A DNA stretch of 64,000 bases from CAJWPI01 sp964571215 (GTDB taxonomy: Bacteria > Pseudomonadota > Gammaproteobacteria > Magnimaribacterales > Magnimaribacteraceae). Below the pieces are notes generated by a model, which searched no databases, was not told the DNA's origin, and saw only the letters and a program-made list of their open reading frames with translations. Of the stretch, positions 1 to 7,926 are shown piece after piece. Location of the stretch: positions 1-64,000 of the forward strand of contig CAZMZZ010000001.1 in the NCBI GenBank assembly GCA_964571215.1. The letters are read 5' to 3'. Both the position numbers and the translations under genes were made by a program. Positions within the stretch are counted from its first letter, which is position 1; each line of letters begins with the position of its first letter.

Positions 1-864
1 AACAATTCGGGTGAAGAATTTTCTTATATTTCTGCCCGTCCCATAGAAAAAGGAAATCCAACTTTCATCTTTTTCCATGCCACTGGTTTTAATGGTCAAA
101 CTTACTGGCAATTGATTAATGGACTGACTGAAAAATTTAATGGGACAATCAATTTCATTTCAATAGATCAGAGAGGGCATGGTCTTACAAAAGCAGAAAC
201 AGGACCTGAAAATTTTAAGGACTGGTCTTTTTATGTCAAAGACGCAGTGGAGATAACAGATAAAATAGAAGGTCCGTTGTATTGCGCTGGTCATTCCATG
301 GGAGCTATAGTGGCTGCTAAATTAGCTAGCTTGAAGCAAAAGAAGGTTAAAAAACTAATAATGTTAGAACCTGTTCTTTACAGCCCTTATGAGTGCTTCA
401 GGATTTCTTTCATGCTAAGGTTGGGCTTAAGAAGAAAGGTAGGGTTGGTAGAGCAAGCAGCAAATAGAAGAGCAAAGTTTAGTAGCAGAGAGGAGATGGT
501 GGACTCTTATCTTGGAAGAGGTGTTTTTTCTACTTGGGACCGTTCATTAATTGAAGATTATGTACAAGGGGGGACAATAGATATTAATGAAAAACAGGTT
601 GAATTAAGTTGTACACCTTCTTGGGAGAGTAGAACCTTTATGGCTTCAGATATGGATTCATGGTCGTATTTAAAGAAGCTAAATATTCCAAGTTATATTT
701 TATGTGGAGATGTTTTTTCTACTTTTTCATCCAGAGCAAGAAAAGCCATTAATAGACTTAATGACAATTGGAGTGTGGAGGTTTTCCCAGAAGCATCTCA
801 CTCACTTCCAATGGAACAAATCGACACTCTGATTGACCGTATCTATCAATTCATGAGTAAATAA
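1..864 (+). CDS. alpha/beta hydrolase, 5'-truncated by the window edge
   Basis: The reading frame is open from base 1, so the true start lies upstream; 287 codons are visible. The alpha/beta hydrolase fold is supported by HATGFNG (codons 26-32, oxyanion-hole region), DQRGHG (codons 56-61), the nucleophile elbow GHSMG with Ser at codon 99, an acidic residue in the late CGDVFS stretch, and the likely catalytic His in EASHSLP (codon 267). This fits a soluble cytoplasmic esterase, lipase or C-C hydrolase; no substrate can be read from the sequence. hldE follows 8 bases downstream on the same strand, so the two are probably cotranscribed. A TTG at 112 could be mistaken for a start, but the oxyanion motif upstream of it rules that out. 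Confidence 0.8.
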   Translation, partial: NNSGEEFSYISARPIEKGNPTFIFFHATGFNGQTYWQLINGLTEKFNGTINFISIDQRGHGLTKAETGPENFKDWSFYVKDAVEITDKIEGPLYCAGHSMGAIVAAKLASLKQKKVKKLIMLEPVLYSPYECFRISFMLRLGLRRKVGLVEQAANRRAKFSSREEMVDSYLGRGVFSTWDRSLIEDYVQGGTIDINEKQVELSCTPSWESRTFMASDMDSWSYLKKLNIPSYILCGDVFSTFSSRARKAINRLNDNWSVEVFPEASHSLPMEQIDTLIDRIYQFMSK

Positions 865-872
865 TTTTAATT

Positions 873-2291
873 ATGGAACTTTATCAATTAAAAAAAGGGA
901 AAATTCTTGTAATCGGAGACATTATTCTTGATGAATATTTGAAGGGATCAGTTAGTCGTGTTTCCCCTGAAGCTCCTGTTCCGGTATTAAAACCCAATAA
1001 TAAAGAACTAAGATTAGGAGGGGCTTCTAATGTAGCTGCAAATGTGAAATCATTAGGATCAAGAGTTGAACTTTTGGGAGTTGTAGGTAGAGATGAAGCT
1101 GGGAAAAAGCTTAGGGCATTACTAAATAATGCGTTAATCAAATCTTCTTTAACTTCCTCTAGTAAAAACACGATTCATAAGCTAAGACTTTTGGCAGGAC
1201 AACAGCAATTGCTGCGTTTGGATATAGAACAAACTTTTGATCAGAAAGAGTGGATTTCGACCAAAAAATATTTTTCCAGAAAATTAAAGGACTTTGGTTC
1301 GGTAATTGTTTCCGATTATGGAAAAGGAACTCTGCAGGATGTTCCTTATATAATCAAACAAGCCAAAAAGAGAGATATACCGGTTTTTATTGATCCCAAA
1401 GGAAATAACTTTAGTAAGTACAGAGGCGCTTACATCATTACACCAAACTATCTGGAGTTCTCAACTGAAGTAGGTGGGGTAAAGAGCGAACAGGATTTAA
1501 ACAGCAAGGCCCACAATATGATTAAGAAGCTCAGTTTACAAGGATTGTTGATCACTAGAGGTCAGGCAGGTATGACATTATTTAAAAAGAAAAAAGGCAA
1601 AGTTAATAGAAGCGACTTCCCTACCAAGGCCAGAGATGTATTTGATGTATCAGGGGCAGGAGATACTGTCATAGCAAGTTTAGCTGCAGCTCAGTCTAGT
1701 GGTATGACTTTAGAGGATTCCGTGAAGTTAGCCAATGCAGCAGCCGGTATAGTGGTAGGAAAACCTGGTACGGCTTCACCCTCCCTGGCAGAATTAAGTA
1801 TTAGTTTAAATTCAGGACATTCAGTTCTATCAAAAACTGAGATAAAAGGCTTAGTCAAAGAAGCTAAAAAAGATTTAAAAAAGATTGTATTCACCAATGG
1901 CTGTTTTGATTTATTGCATGCAGGTCATATTACTTACCTGGAGGAAGCAAAAAAGCTTGGTGATAGGCTAGTTGTCGCTTTAAATGCAGATAGTTCTGTA
2001 AAAAAGTTAAAGGGAGCAAAGAGACCTATTAATAAGCTAAAAGAAAGAGCCAAGCAGATAGCTGCCCTAGACTCAGTAGATTGGGTGACTTCATTTACTG
2101 AGGATACCCCTTTGAAGTTAATCAAAGAGCTTGAACCTGATATTTTAGTTAAGGGTAAAGACTATAAAGTGAAAGATATTGCCGGTTCCAAAGAAGTCCT
2201 TTCCAAAGGAGGGCAGGTAAAAACCATCAAACTGGTTAAAGGGATGTCAACTTCCAATTTAATTAAAAAAATTAAAGATTTAGACTCTTAA
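873..2291 (+). CDS. hldE: bifunctional heptose 7-phosphate kinase / heptose 1-phosphate adenylyltransferase
   Basis: HldE makes ADP-D-glycero-beta-D-manno-heptose for the LPS inner core. At 472 residues it has the usual length of the fused enzyme. The N-terminal ribokinase-type domain (about 1-315) shows GGASNVAANV near residue 50 and the catalytic DVSGAGD at 258-264. The C-terminal nucleotidyltransferase domain (about 335-472) shows TNGCFDLLHAGH near 341-352, the HxGH signature of this fold. Family knowledge places it before the HldD epimerase, which is encoded at 4066-5025, and heptose is added after Kdo, whose transferase is at 5082-6377. The kinase and transferase halves are both intact. 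Confidence 0.96.
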   Translation: MELYQLKKGKILVIGDIILDEYLKGSVSRVSPEAPVPVLKPNNKELRLGGASNVAANVKSLGSRVELLGVVGRDEAGKKLRALLNNALIKSSLTSSSKNTIHKLRLLAGQQQLLRLDIEQTFDQKEWISTKKYFSRKLKDFGSVIVSDYGKGTLQDVPYIIKQAKKRDIPVFIDPKGNNFSKYRGAYIITPNYLEFSTEVGGVKSEQDLNSKAHNMIKKLSLQGLLITRGQAGMTLFKKKKGKVNRSDFPTKARDVFDVSGAGDTVIASLAAAQSSGMTLEDSVKLANAAAGIVVGKPGTASPSLAELSISLNSGHSVLSKTEIKGLVKEAKKDLKKIVFTNGCFDLLHAGHITYLEEAKKLGDRLVVALNADSSVKKLKGAKRPINKLKERAKQIAALDSVDWVTSFTEDTPLKLIKELEPDILVKGKDYKVKDIAGSKEVLSKGGQVKTIKLVKGMSTSNLIKKIKDLDS

Positions 2292-2328
2292 AGATTTGAA
2301 CTTAAATTTAAAGTAAATTCAGTAAATT

Positions 2329-2337
2329 TGATAGAAT
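2329..2337 (+). promoter_or_regulatory. candidate extended -10 promoter for the secreted two-repeat protein
   Basis: TG at 2329-2330, one base, then TAGAAT at 2332-2337 makes an extended -10 element. No convincing -35 lies at the right distance. The predicted transcript would begin around 2344, almost at the GGAGG ribosome site (2345-2349), giving a very short leader. This is a pattern match only. Confidence 0.35.
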
Positions 2338-2356
2338 CGAAAACGGAGGCACAAAA

Positions 2357-3046
2357 ATGAAGAAATTATTACCATCTTTAATCTTAATTATTTCGGCTTC
2401 GGTCTTTTCAGCCCATCATGAGGAGGTGGAGAGTTCGGAAGCAGAAAGAACTTACGGTTTTGCTTATAATTCAACTTTCTCTATTCCAGCTGGAGCTCAG
2501 CCTCAAAGAGTGGAGAAGCAAGTTTTAGAAAATTTGGATAATCTAGAGAAGAATGGTTATTACAATTGCGGTCTTTTAAGACATCAATTTGGAGGAGAGA
2601 GAGCTTACTATTCTTATTGTTATTTTGATTCTTGGGAACATTTTGGAGAAATTAATGATTCTAATTCTGCTACTACTCGAGAGCCTATTCAGCTTTATGG
2701 TGACCATACAGATCACTTGGTTGCTATTCTTGAGAGTAATTCAAAAAAAAGGTCACCTTATGTACTGAGAGCTACATATACATTTGGCCCTTTTCTTACA
2801 GCTAATGAAATGCGTGATAGGGCTAGGATGTTATTCGATGCCTACGACAGAGCATTTGAAGGTTGTGTTTTAGCAGAACATGCCTGGGGTCCAGAATTAG
2901 CTTGGTACTTTTACTGTGGATACGACAGTTATGCAGATTTTGCTAAAAAAAGTTCACTTCTGATGGAGATTCATGAATCTGAGTTAGCTGATGCAAAAAC
3001 TGATGTAAGAAACCACTCTGATGATTTAATGATAAGAATAAAATAA
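2357..3046 (+). CDS. secreted protein of unknown function with an internal duplication
   Basis: I do not recognise a named family. The 229-residue product begins with a signal peptide (residues 1-19, probable cleavage after VFSA). The mature part holds two homologous halves, about 32-125 and 136-229. Each carries a Cys pair 17 residues apart (Cys71/Cys88 and Cys170/Cys187), an aromatic strand before a D-S-W/Y turn, and an ending of the form [D/N]H[T/S]D (His117, His220). The Cys pairs could form disulfides in the periplasm. The ATG has a strong ribosome site, GGAGG at 2345-2349, and a bidirectional terminator follows, so it is probably a single-gene transcript within an LPS neighbourhood. The size suggests a duplicated small alpha/beta domain, but that is inference. 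Confidence 0.8.
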   Translation: MKKLLPSLILIISASVFSAHHEEVESSEAERTYGFAYNSTFSIPAGAQPQRVEKQVLENLDNLEKNGYYNCGLLRHQFGGERAYYSYCYFDSWEHFGEINDSNSATTREPIQLYGDHTDHLVAILESNSKKRSPYVLRATYTFGPFLTANEMRDRARMLFDAYDRAFEGCVLAEHAWGPELAWYFYCGYDSYADFAKKSSLLMEIHESELADAKTDVRNHSDDLMIRIK

Positions 3047-3062
3047 TATTCTTTGCGAATGG

Positions 3063-3095
3063 AAAAAGGGGAATGTAATTTCATTCCCTTTTTTT
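3063..3095. terminator. bidirectional intrinsic terminator between convergent genes
   Basis: The arms GGGAATG (3069-3075) and CATTCCC (3082-3088) pair around a 6-base loop, and A/T tracts on both sides (3063-3067, 3089-3095) extend the stem through a G-U pair and supply a U-run in either direction. It serves the + strand gene ending at 3046. On the other strand its arm overlaps the last codon of the acyltransferase gene, which stops at 3081. Confidence 0.85.
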
Positions 3096-4073
3096 AGCTG
3101 TTTTGTTCCTTTCCCTTTCTCTTCTTCTTTTTCTTCTCTTCCAATGAGGGTAAAAGCTGTCTTCATCATCAGGTCTATTTTTAAACCTTCTATGAACCCA
3201 TAAATACTCTTCTGGAGTTTCAGAAATAACCTTTTCGTAGTATTCATTCATTTGGATGAGGAATTCTTCTCTAGAAGATGTTTGCTTAAATTTATGTAAA
3301 TGAATTGCGTATCCGAATTTATTTCTTTTTACATCAGCAAAAATAATATCAAGTCCACTAGCAGCTAAATCACCTGGTAATTTAACTGTAGCTGCTTTAT
3401 GACCAAAGAAAGGGATATATTCTGATACTTTATTTCCATAGTCTTGATCAGCAGCATAAAAGAATTTTAGACCTCTTTTTATCCATACAATACCTTTTCT
3501 GGCTTGTGAGTTTGAAACGACCCCTTTTAGATAGGAGTTTCTAGATTTTCTCATAAAATAATTTATGACTAAATTTTTTTGTGGTCTATACATTCCTCCC
3601 ATTTCACAGATGTTCGCAATCATCCTTAAATCAAGTTCTAAGTGCGTAGAATGTTTAATGAGCACCAATAAACCCTGCTTATCGTGAGTTAGTTTTTCTA
3701 ATAATTCCTTATTGGAATAATTAGAAATAAGATTTTGTAACCTGCTTTTACTAGACCACCAAGCAATACCCATCTCAAATATACCTTTTCCTATATTCTT
3801 AAAATTTTCTTTTAATAAGTTATTAATTTCTTGTTCTTTTAATTTTGGAAAACAAAGCTTAAGATTGATTAGAGCTATTTTCTTTCTCTGTTTATTCACC
3901 AGAAGAAAGATTAAGCCTAATATATCTCCTAATTTATGAACTACAGAAATAGGTAGCTTCGATACAAAAAAAAGGATAAATAAACCCACCCAAGTAAGAA
4001 GGTATTTTGGTTTCAACAAATCTATGCTGAAAGTTTCTTCAGAATTATACGGACCATCCTTTCTGTTATTCAT
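3081..4073 (-). CDS. lipid A biosynthesis acyltransferase, LpxL/HtrB family
   Basis: This 330-residue protein fits the family that transfers a secondary acyl chain to Kdo2-lipid A at the inner face of the inner membrane. It has an N-terminal membrane segment (about 24-45), a second hydrophobic stretch (48-60), a conserved region with NLKLCFP (70-76), and the catalytic HX4E motif His141 to Glu146 in HSTHLE. The C-terminus is unusual: after WVHRRFKNRP comes a very basic Arg/Lys tail, encoded by a 37-base pure pyrimidine tract on the + strand. The gene starts 8 bases inside the end of hldD, implying cotranscription with it. Whether it is the lauroyl (LpxL) or the later (LpxM/LpxP) enzyme cannot be told. 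Confidence 0.88.
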   Translation of the reverse strand: MNNRKDGPYNSEETFSIDLLKPKYLLTWVGLFILFFVSKLPISVVHKLGDILGLIFLLVNKQRKKIALINLKLCFPKLKEQEINNLLKENFKNIGKGIFEMGIAWWSSKSRLQNLISNYSNKELLEKLTHDKQGLLVLIKHSTHLELDLRMIANICEMGGMYRPQKNLVINYFMRKSRNSYLKGVVSNSQARKGIVWIKRGLKFFYAADQDYGNKVSEYIPFFGHKAATVKLPGDLAASGLDIIFADVKRNKFGYAIHLHKFKQTSSREEFLIQMNEYYEKVISETPEEYLWVHRRFKNRPDDEDSFYPHWKRRKRRRERERNKTAKKRE

Positions 4074-5025
4074 TACTTGGCCAAGTAATCATTGAATCAA
4101 GATAGAGTTTTATTCCCTCCTGAATATTGAAAAAGTTTTCTGTATAACCTGCTTCTCTTAGTTTAGAAATATCTGCTTCTGTAAAACTTTGATAAGAATT
4201 TCTTAATTTTTCAGGGAAGGGTATAAATTCAACTAAACCTCTTTTGTTCCAGTCTATTACAGCATTAGCAACTTCATTAAAAGTTTGACTCTTACCAGTT
4301 CCGACATTAAAAATACCAGAGATATCTGGGTTATCCATAAACCAGAGATTTACTTTAATTACATCGTTTACATAAATAAAATCTCGTCTTTGTTCTCCTG
4401 CAGCGTATCCTCCCGACCCTTCAAAGAGTTTAACTTTTTCTCCATATTCGAGTTGCTGTTTTAAGTGATAAGCCACACTTGCCATTCTCTCTTTATGAGA
4501 TTCATTTGGTCCATAGACATTAAAGTATCTAAGACCTACTATTTGATTTGAGTTGTTATTTAATCTAACTCTTACATATTGATCGAATAGATATTTTGAA
4601 TACGCATAAAGATTTATAGGGTTTTCATTCTTTTTATCCTCTTTAAAATTTTTACCATTTCCATAAACTGAAGCAGATGAAGCATAAATGAAAGGTATTA
4701 AATTCTTTTGAGCATGTAAAAGAAGTTTCTTAGAGAGGCAATAATTATTCCTGAGAATAAAAGAAGCATCCCACTCCAAAGTATTTGAACATGCACCTTG
4801 ATGAAATATGGTTTTAATCTTTTTTTTCTTCAATAAATTAGTTTCTAGAGATGAATAAAACTCGTTGGAATCCATTATTTCTTCTATCTCACAGTCATTA
4901 ATATTTTCAATTCGATCTTTTTTTGAAAGATCGTCTACTGCCAGTATGTTTGTAAAACCCCTTTGATTTAATTGGCGTATAAGGTTGCTTCCTATAAAAC
5001 CATTACTTCCGGTAACTACTATCAT
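4066..5025 (-). CDS. hldD: ADP-L-glycero-D-manno-heptose 6-epimerase
   Basis: HldD epimerises ADP-D,D-heptose at C6 to the L,D form used for LPS core assembly. The 319-residue protein has an N-terminal Rossmann motif TGSNGFIGSN (5-14) for NADP, the catalytic Tyr-x3-Lys as YAYSK, the sugar-nucleotide loop RYFNVYGPNESHKERMASVA, and FNVGTGKSQTFNE near the C-terminus, all typical of HldD. A ribosome site AGGA precedes the ATG. It is divergent from waaA across 56 bases, which probably hold both promoters, although neither is clear. It supplies the substrate made by HldE, encoded 1.8 kb away. Confidence 0.96.
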   Translation of the reverse strand: MIVVTGSNGFIGSNLIRQLNQRGFTNILAVDDLSKKDRIENINDCEIEEIMDSNEFYSSLETNLLKKKKIKTIFHQGACSNTLEWDASFILRNNYCLSKKLLLHAQKNLIPFIYASSASVYGNGKNFKEDKKNENPINLYAYSKYLFDQYVRVRLNNNSNQIVGLRYFNVYGPNESHKERMASVAYHLKQQLEYGEKVKLFEGSGGYAAGEQRRDFIYVNDVIKVNLWFMDNPDISGIFNVGTGKSQTFNEVANAVIDWNKRGLVEFIPFPEKLRNSYQSFTEADISKLREAGYTENFFNIQEGIKLYLDSMITWPSNE

Positions 5026-5081
5026 TTATCCTGATTAGACTTTTATATAATTCATTGAAAATCATATGTTAGCATAGCAAT

Positions 5082-6377
5082 ATGCCGAGAATTATCTACA
5101 CGGCCCTATTTTATTTGATTAGCCCTTTTTACTTTTTGAGGTTAACCTGGAAAGGTATTAAAGATAGTGATTATCTCAAAAGGTGGTCAGAACGTTTAGG
5201 GGTTGTAAAAAACTTTTCAATTCAAAAAGATGTTTTGTGGGTTCACGCTGTTTCTGTAGGTGAAGTTAATGCTTCTTTACCTCTTTTAAGAAGTTTGTTG
5301 GATACTTATAAGAACTTAGATCTTTTGGTAACAACAACCACACCTACCGGTTCTGATATGTTAAGAAGGACTATGGGGGATAGGGTAAAACACCAGTACA
5401 TTCCTCTTGACTTGCCCTATTGCATTAAGAAGTTTCTTAATTTCTGGAAGCCCAAGGCATTATTAATATTAGAAACTGAAATATGGCCCAATATAATTCA
5501 TGAATGCAATAAAAGAAAAATTTTTGTAGGGGTTATTAATGCTAGGCTTTCAGAGAAATCAAAGAACAATTACCTAACTTTCAAATCATTAATTAACTCA
5601 TCACTAGATAAAGTAGATCTTCTCATTGCTCAATATGACTCTGATAAAAAAAGATTTAATGAGCTTATCAAAGAAAAGGATATTAAATTAAGTGGTAATC
5701 TCAAGTATGAAATAGAAATTCCAAAAGAACTTACAAATATATCTAATACTATTAAAGAAAGTTGGGCTGTAGAAGGAGAAGACAGACCGATATTGATAGC
5801 TGCTAGTACTCATGAAACCGAAGAAGAGATAATACTTGAAGCTTTCTCAGAATTGCTAAGATCTATGAATAATGCTCTTCTTATAATTTCTCCTAGACAT
5901 CCAGAAAGGTTTTCTAAAGTATATAAACTTATTATTGATAAAGGCTTTAAGGTAGCAAGGAGGTCTAAGAAAGAACAAGTTAATCCCAATGTTGAAGTTT
6001 TGTTAGGTGACACAATGGGTGAATTGAATTTGCTTTATTCGGTCTCTGATATTGCTTTTGTTGGAGGAAGTTTAATAGATCATGGGGGTCAAAATATTAT
6101 AGAACCAGCTTCATTAGGGAAGCCTATTTGTGTAGGACCAAATTTAAGGAACTTTGAAGATGTAGCTAGTGAACTAAAGAAAGCAGAAGCTTTAAAAATA
6201 ATTCATACTTCAAAAGATCTTGTTAGTTATTGTTTACATCTTTTAAATAATAAAGCTGAAATACAAAGACTAGGAGAGGCATCTTTACTTGTTACAAAAA
6301 AGAATAAAGGGGCTTTGCAAAAAATCCTGTCTCACCTTAGTTCATCTCTAGATAATATTTTTTTAAGTACCAATTAA
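5082..6377 (+). CDS. waaA: 3-deoxy-D-manno-octulosonic acid (Kdo) transferase
   Basis: WaaA (KdtA) transfers Kdo from CMP-Kdo to lipid IVA at the cytoplasmic face of the inner membrane. The 431-residue protein starts with a hydrophobic anchor (about 5-20), followed by the GT30 N-domain with WVHAVSVGEV and TTTTPTG, the acidic LETEIWPN motif, and the C-terminal nucleotide-binding half with GDTMGELNLLY, FVGGSL and GGQNIIEPASLGKP. These are the hallmark motifs of the family at full length. The gene stands alone between divergent hldD and the nitrogen operon. Mono- or bifunctional Kdo addition cannot be judged from sequence alone. Confidence 0.96.
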   Translation: MPRIIYTALFYLISPFYFLRLTWKGIKDSDYLKRWSERLGVVKNFSIQKDVLWVHAVSVGEVNASLPLLRSLLDTYKNLDLLVTTTTPTGSDMLRRTMGDRVKHQYIPLDLPYCIKKFLNFWKPKALLILETEIWPNIIHECNKRKIFVGVINARLSEKSKNNYLTFKSLINSSLDKVDLLIAQYDSDKKRFNELIKEKDIKLSGNLKYEIEIPKELTNISNTIKESWAVEGEDRPILIAASTHETEEEIILEAFSELLRSMNNALLIISPRHPERFSKVYKLIIDKGFKVARRSKKEQVNPNVEVLLGDTMGELNLLYSVSDIAFVGGSLIDHGGQNIIEPASLGKPICVGPNLRNFEDVASELKKAEALKIIHTSKDLVSYCLHLLNNKAEIQRLGEASLLVTKKNKGALQKILSHLSSSLDNIFLSTN

Positions 6378-6387
6378 ACCCCTTTTC

Positions 6388-6404
6388 TGACCCTTTTTGG
6401 TGCA
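6388..6404. promoter_or_regulatory. NtrC-like enhancer site
   Basis: TGACCCTTTTTGGTGCA matches the NtrC dyad TGCACC-N5-GGTGCA with a perfect right half and 4 of 6 bases in the left half. Its centre lies about 105 bases upstream of the start predicted from the sigma-54 promoter at 6474, a usual enhancer distance. The downstream genes (GSII, PII, AmtB) are a classical NtrC regulon in proteobacteria. No ntrB or ntrC gene is in the window. Confidence 0.6.
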
Positions 6405-6473
6405 TTTTTATCTACTCTGCATCAAGTTAGATACTATATTATTTTATTTCAACAAAGGATCATTAAAATTTGA

Positions 6474-6489
6474 TGGCATATAACTTGCA
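6474..6489 (+). promoter_or_regulatory. sigma-54 (RpoN) -24/-12 promoter of the glutamine synthetase operon
   Basis: TGGCATATAACTTGCA contains the invariant GG (6475-6476) and GC (6487-6488) separated by exactly 10 bases, and closely matches TGGCAC-N5-TTGCA. Transcription would start near 6500 and leave a leader of about 75 bases. Together with the upstream NtrC-like site this predicts induction under nitrogen limitation. Confidence 0.8.
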
Positions 6490-6508
6490 TGTAGTTATAT
6501 AAGGTGAC

Positions 6509-6567
6509 TATTAAATTTATAGGGAGATGTTAATATAAGTTAGAAAAATATTAAACTTATAAGGAGA
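6509..6567 (+). repeat. imperfect direct repeat carrying two ribosome-binding-like sites in the GSII leader
   Basis: TATTAAATTTATAGGGAGA (6509-6527) and TATTAAACTTATAAGGAGA (6549-6567) match at 17 of 19 positions and lie 40 bases apart. The second copy provides the AAGGAG that serves the GSII start at 6575. The first is followed at once by a three-residue mini-ORF (6527-6538), although its spacing to the purine run is too short for normal initiation. Confidence 0.6.
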
Positions 6568-6574
6568 ATAAAGT

Positions 6575-7552
6575 ATGTCAACGGAAAAGAAAAAGTATGA
6601 ATATATCTGGCTAGATGGATATGAACCTGAGCCTTCAATAAGAAGCAAAATAAAAGTTACTGAAGAAGAAGAACCTCCCCAGTGGGGCTTTGATGGCTCT
6701 TCTACTCAACAAGCTGATGGAAGCAGCTCGGACTGTATCTTGATTCCTGTAGCTCAATATGATGGGCCACTTGGAGCAGATCTAGTTATGTGTCAGGTTG
6801 ATACAGGCGAACACGAAACCCACCCTTCTAATACCAGGAAAGCTTGTGAAGGTTTGGTAGCTGATGATTGGTGGTTCGGGTTTGAACAAGAATATTTTTT
6901 CACAGATATCAAGGGAAATCCCTTAGGTTGGCAAGATGGAACTCCCAGGCCTCAAGGAGACTATTATTGTGGAGTTGGAGCTAATAACGTTGCCGGAAGA
7001 GAGATCTCAGAAGCCCATCTTGACCTTTGTTTAGAAGCTGGACTCGAAGTAACGGGAACTAATGCTGAAGTAGCTCTAGGTCAATGGGAATACCAGTGTT
7101 TAGGTAAAGGAATAAAAGCGGGAGATGATCTTTGGGTTAGTAGATATTTACTACACAGAGTTGCTGAGGAATTTGGGGTGTGCGTAGACCTTCATCCTAA
7201 ACCTAAATCAGGTGATTGGAATGGTTCAGGAATGCATACGAATTTTTCAAATGAGGAGATGAGAACAAATGGTTCCGAACAACTCATGACTTCCTTGTGT
7301 GAAAAATTAGGAGCTGCTCATGAAGAAGCAATAAAAGAGTATGGATCAGATAATGACAAAAGACTAACAGGACTACATGAAACTCAAAAAATCACTGAAT
7401 TTTCATATGGAATTAGTGATAGAGGGGCAAGTATTAGAATTCCAATATACACAATAGAGCATGATTGGGATGGTTACTTAGAAGATCGCAGGCCTGCTTC
7501 AAATGCAGACCCTTATAGAATAATTTCTCATATCGTAGGAACACTTTCTTAG
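6575..7552 (+). CDS. glnII: glutamine synthetase type II (eukaryotic-type GSII)
   Basis: It condenses ammonia and glutamate with ATP to make glutamine in the cytoplasm. The 325-residue product is far shorter than the roughly 470 residues of GlnA (GSI) and carries GSII signatures in order: GFDGSSTQQADGSSSD, the GTNAEVALGQWEYQ substrate strand, HPKPKSGDWNGSGMHTNFS, RLTGLHETQKI, GASIRIP and LEDRRPASNADPY. There is no GSI adenylylation loop. It is slightly shorter than typical GSII (about 340-370), but the missing part is at the ends rather than in the active site. AAGGAG at 6561-6566 sets the ATG. The PII gene follows after 11 bases and amtB after that, under the sigma-54 promoter. GSII is uncommon in gammaproteobacteria, so acquisition by transfer is possible. 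Confidence 0.94.
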   Translation: MSTEKKKYEYIWLDGYEPEPSIRSKIKVTEEEEPPQWGFDGSSTQQADGSSSDCILIPVAQYDGPLGADLVMCQVDTGEHETHPSNTRKACEGLVADDWWFGFEQEYFFTDIKGNPLGWQDGTPRPQGDYYCGVGANNVAGREISEAHLDLCLEAGLEVTGTNAEVALGQWEYQCLGKGIKAGDDLWVSRYLLHRVAEEFGVCVDLHPKPKSGDWNGSGMHTNFSNEEMRTNGSEQLMTSLCEKLGAAHEEAIKEYGSDNDKRLTGLHETQKITEFSYGISDRGASIRIPIYTIEHDWDGYLEDRRPASNADPYRIISHIVGTLS

Positions 7553-7560
7553 GAGGCTAA

Positions 7561-7902
<342 letters not shown>

Positions 7903-7926
7903 AAAAAATAGAAAAGAGGAGATTTT

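Noticed and set aside
3026..3247. - strand ORF overlapping the end of the LpxL-like gene
   Set aside because: It is a second frame of the purine-rich 3' end of that gene, and runs through the terminator hairpin; its low-complexity sequence has no family features.
6527..6538. Three-residue mini-ORF in the GSII leader as an upstream regulatory peptide
   Set aside because: The purine run abuts the ATG with no spacer, and a three-codon peptide shows no attenuation signal; kept only as part of the repeat observation.
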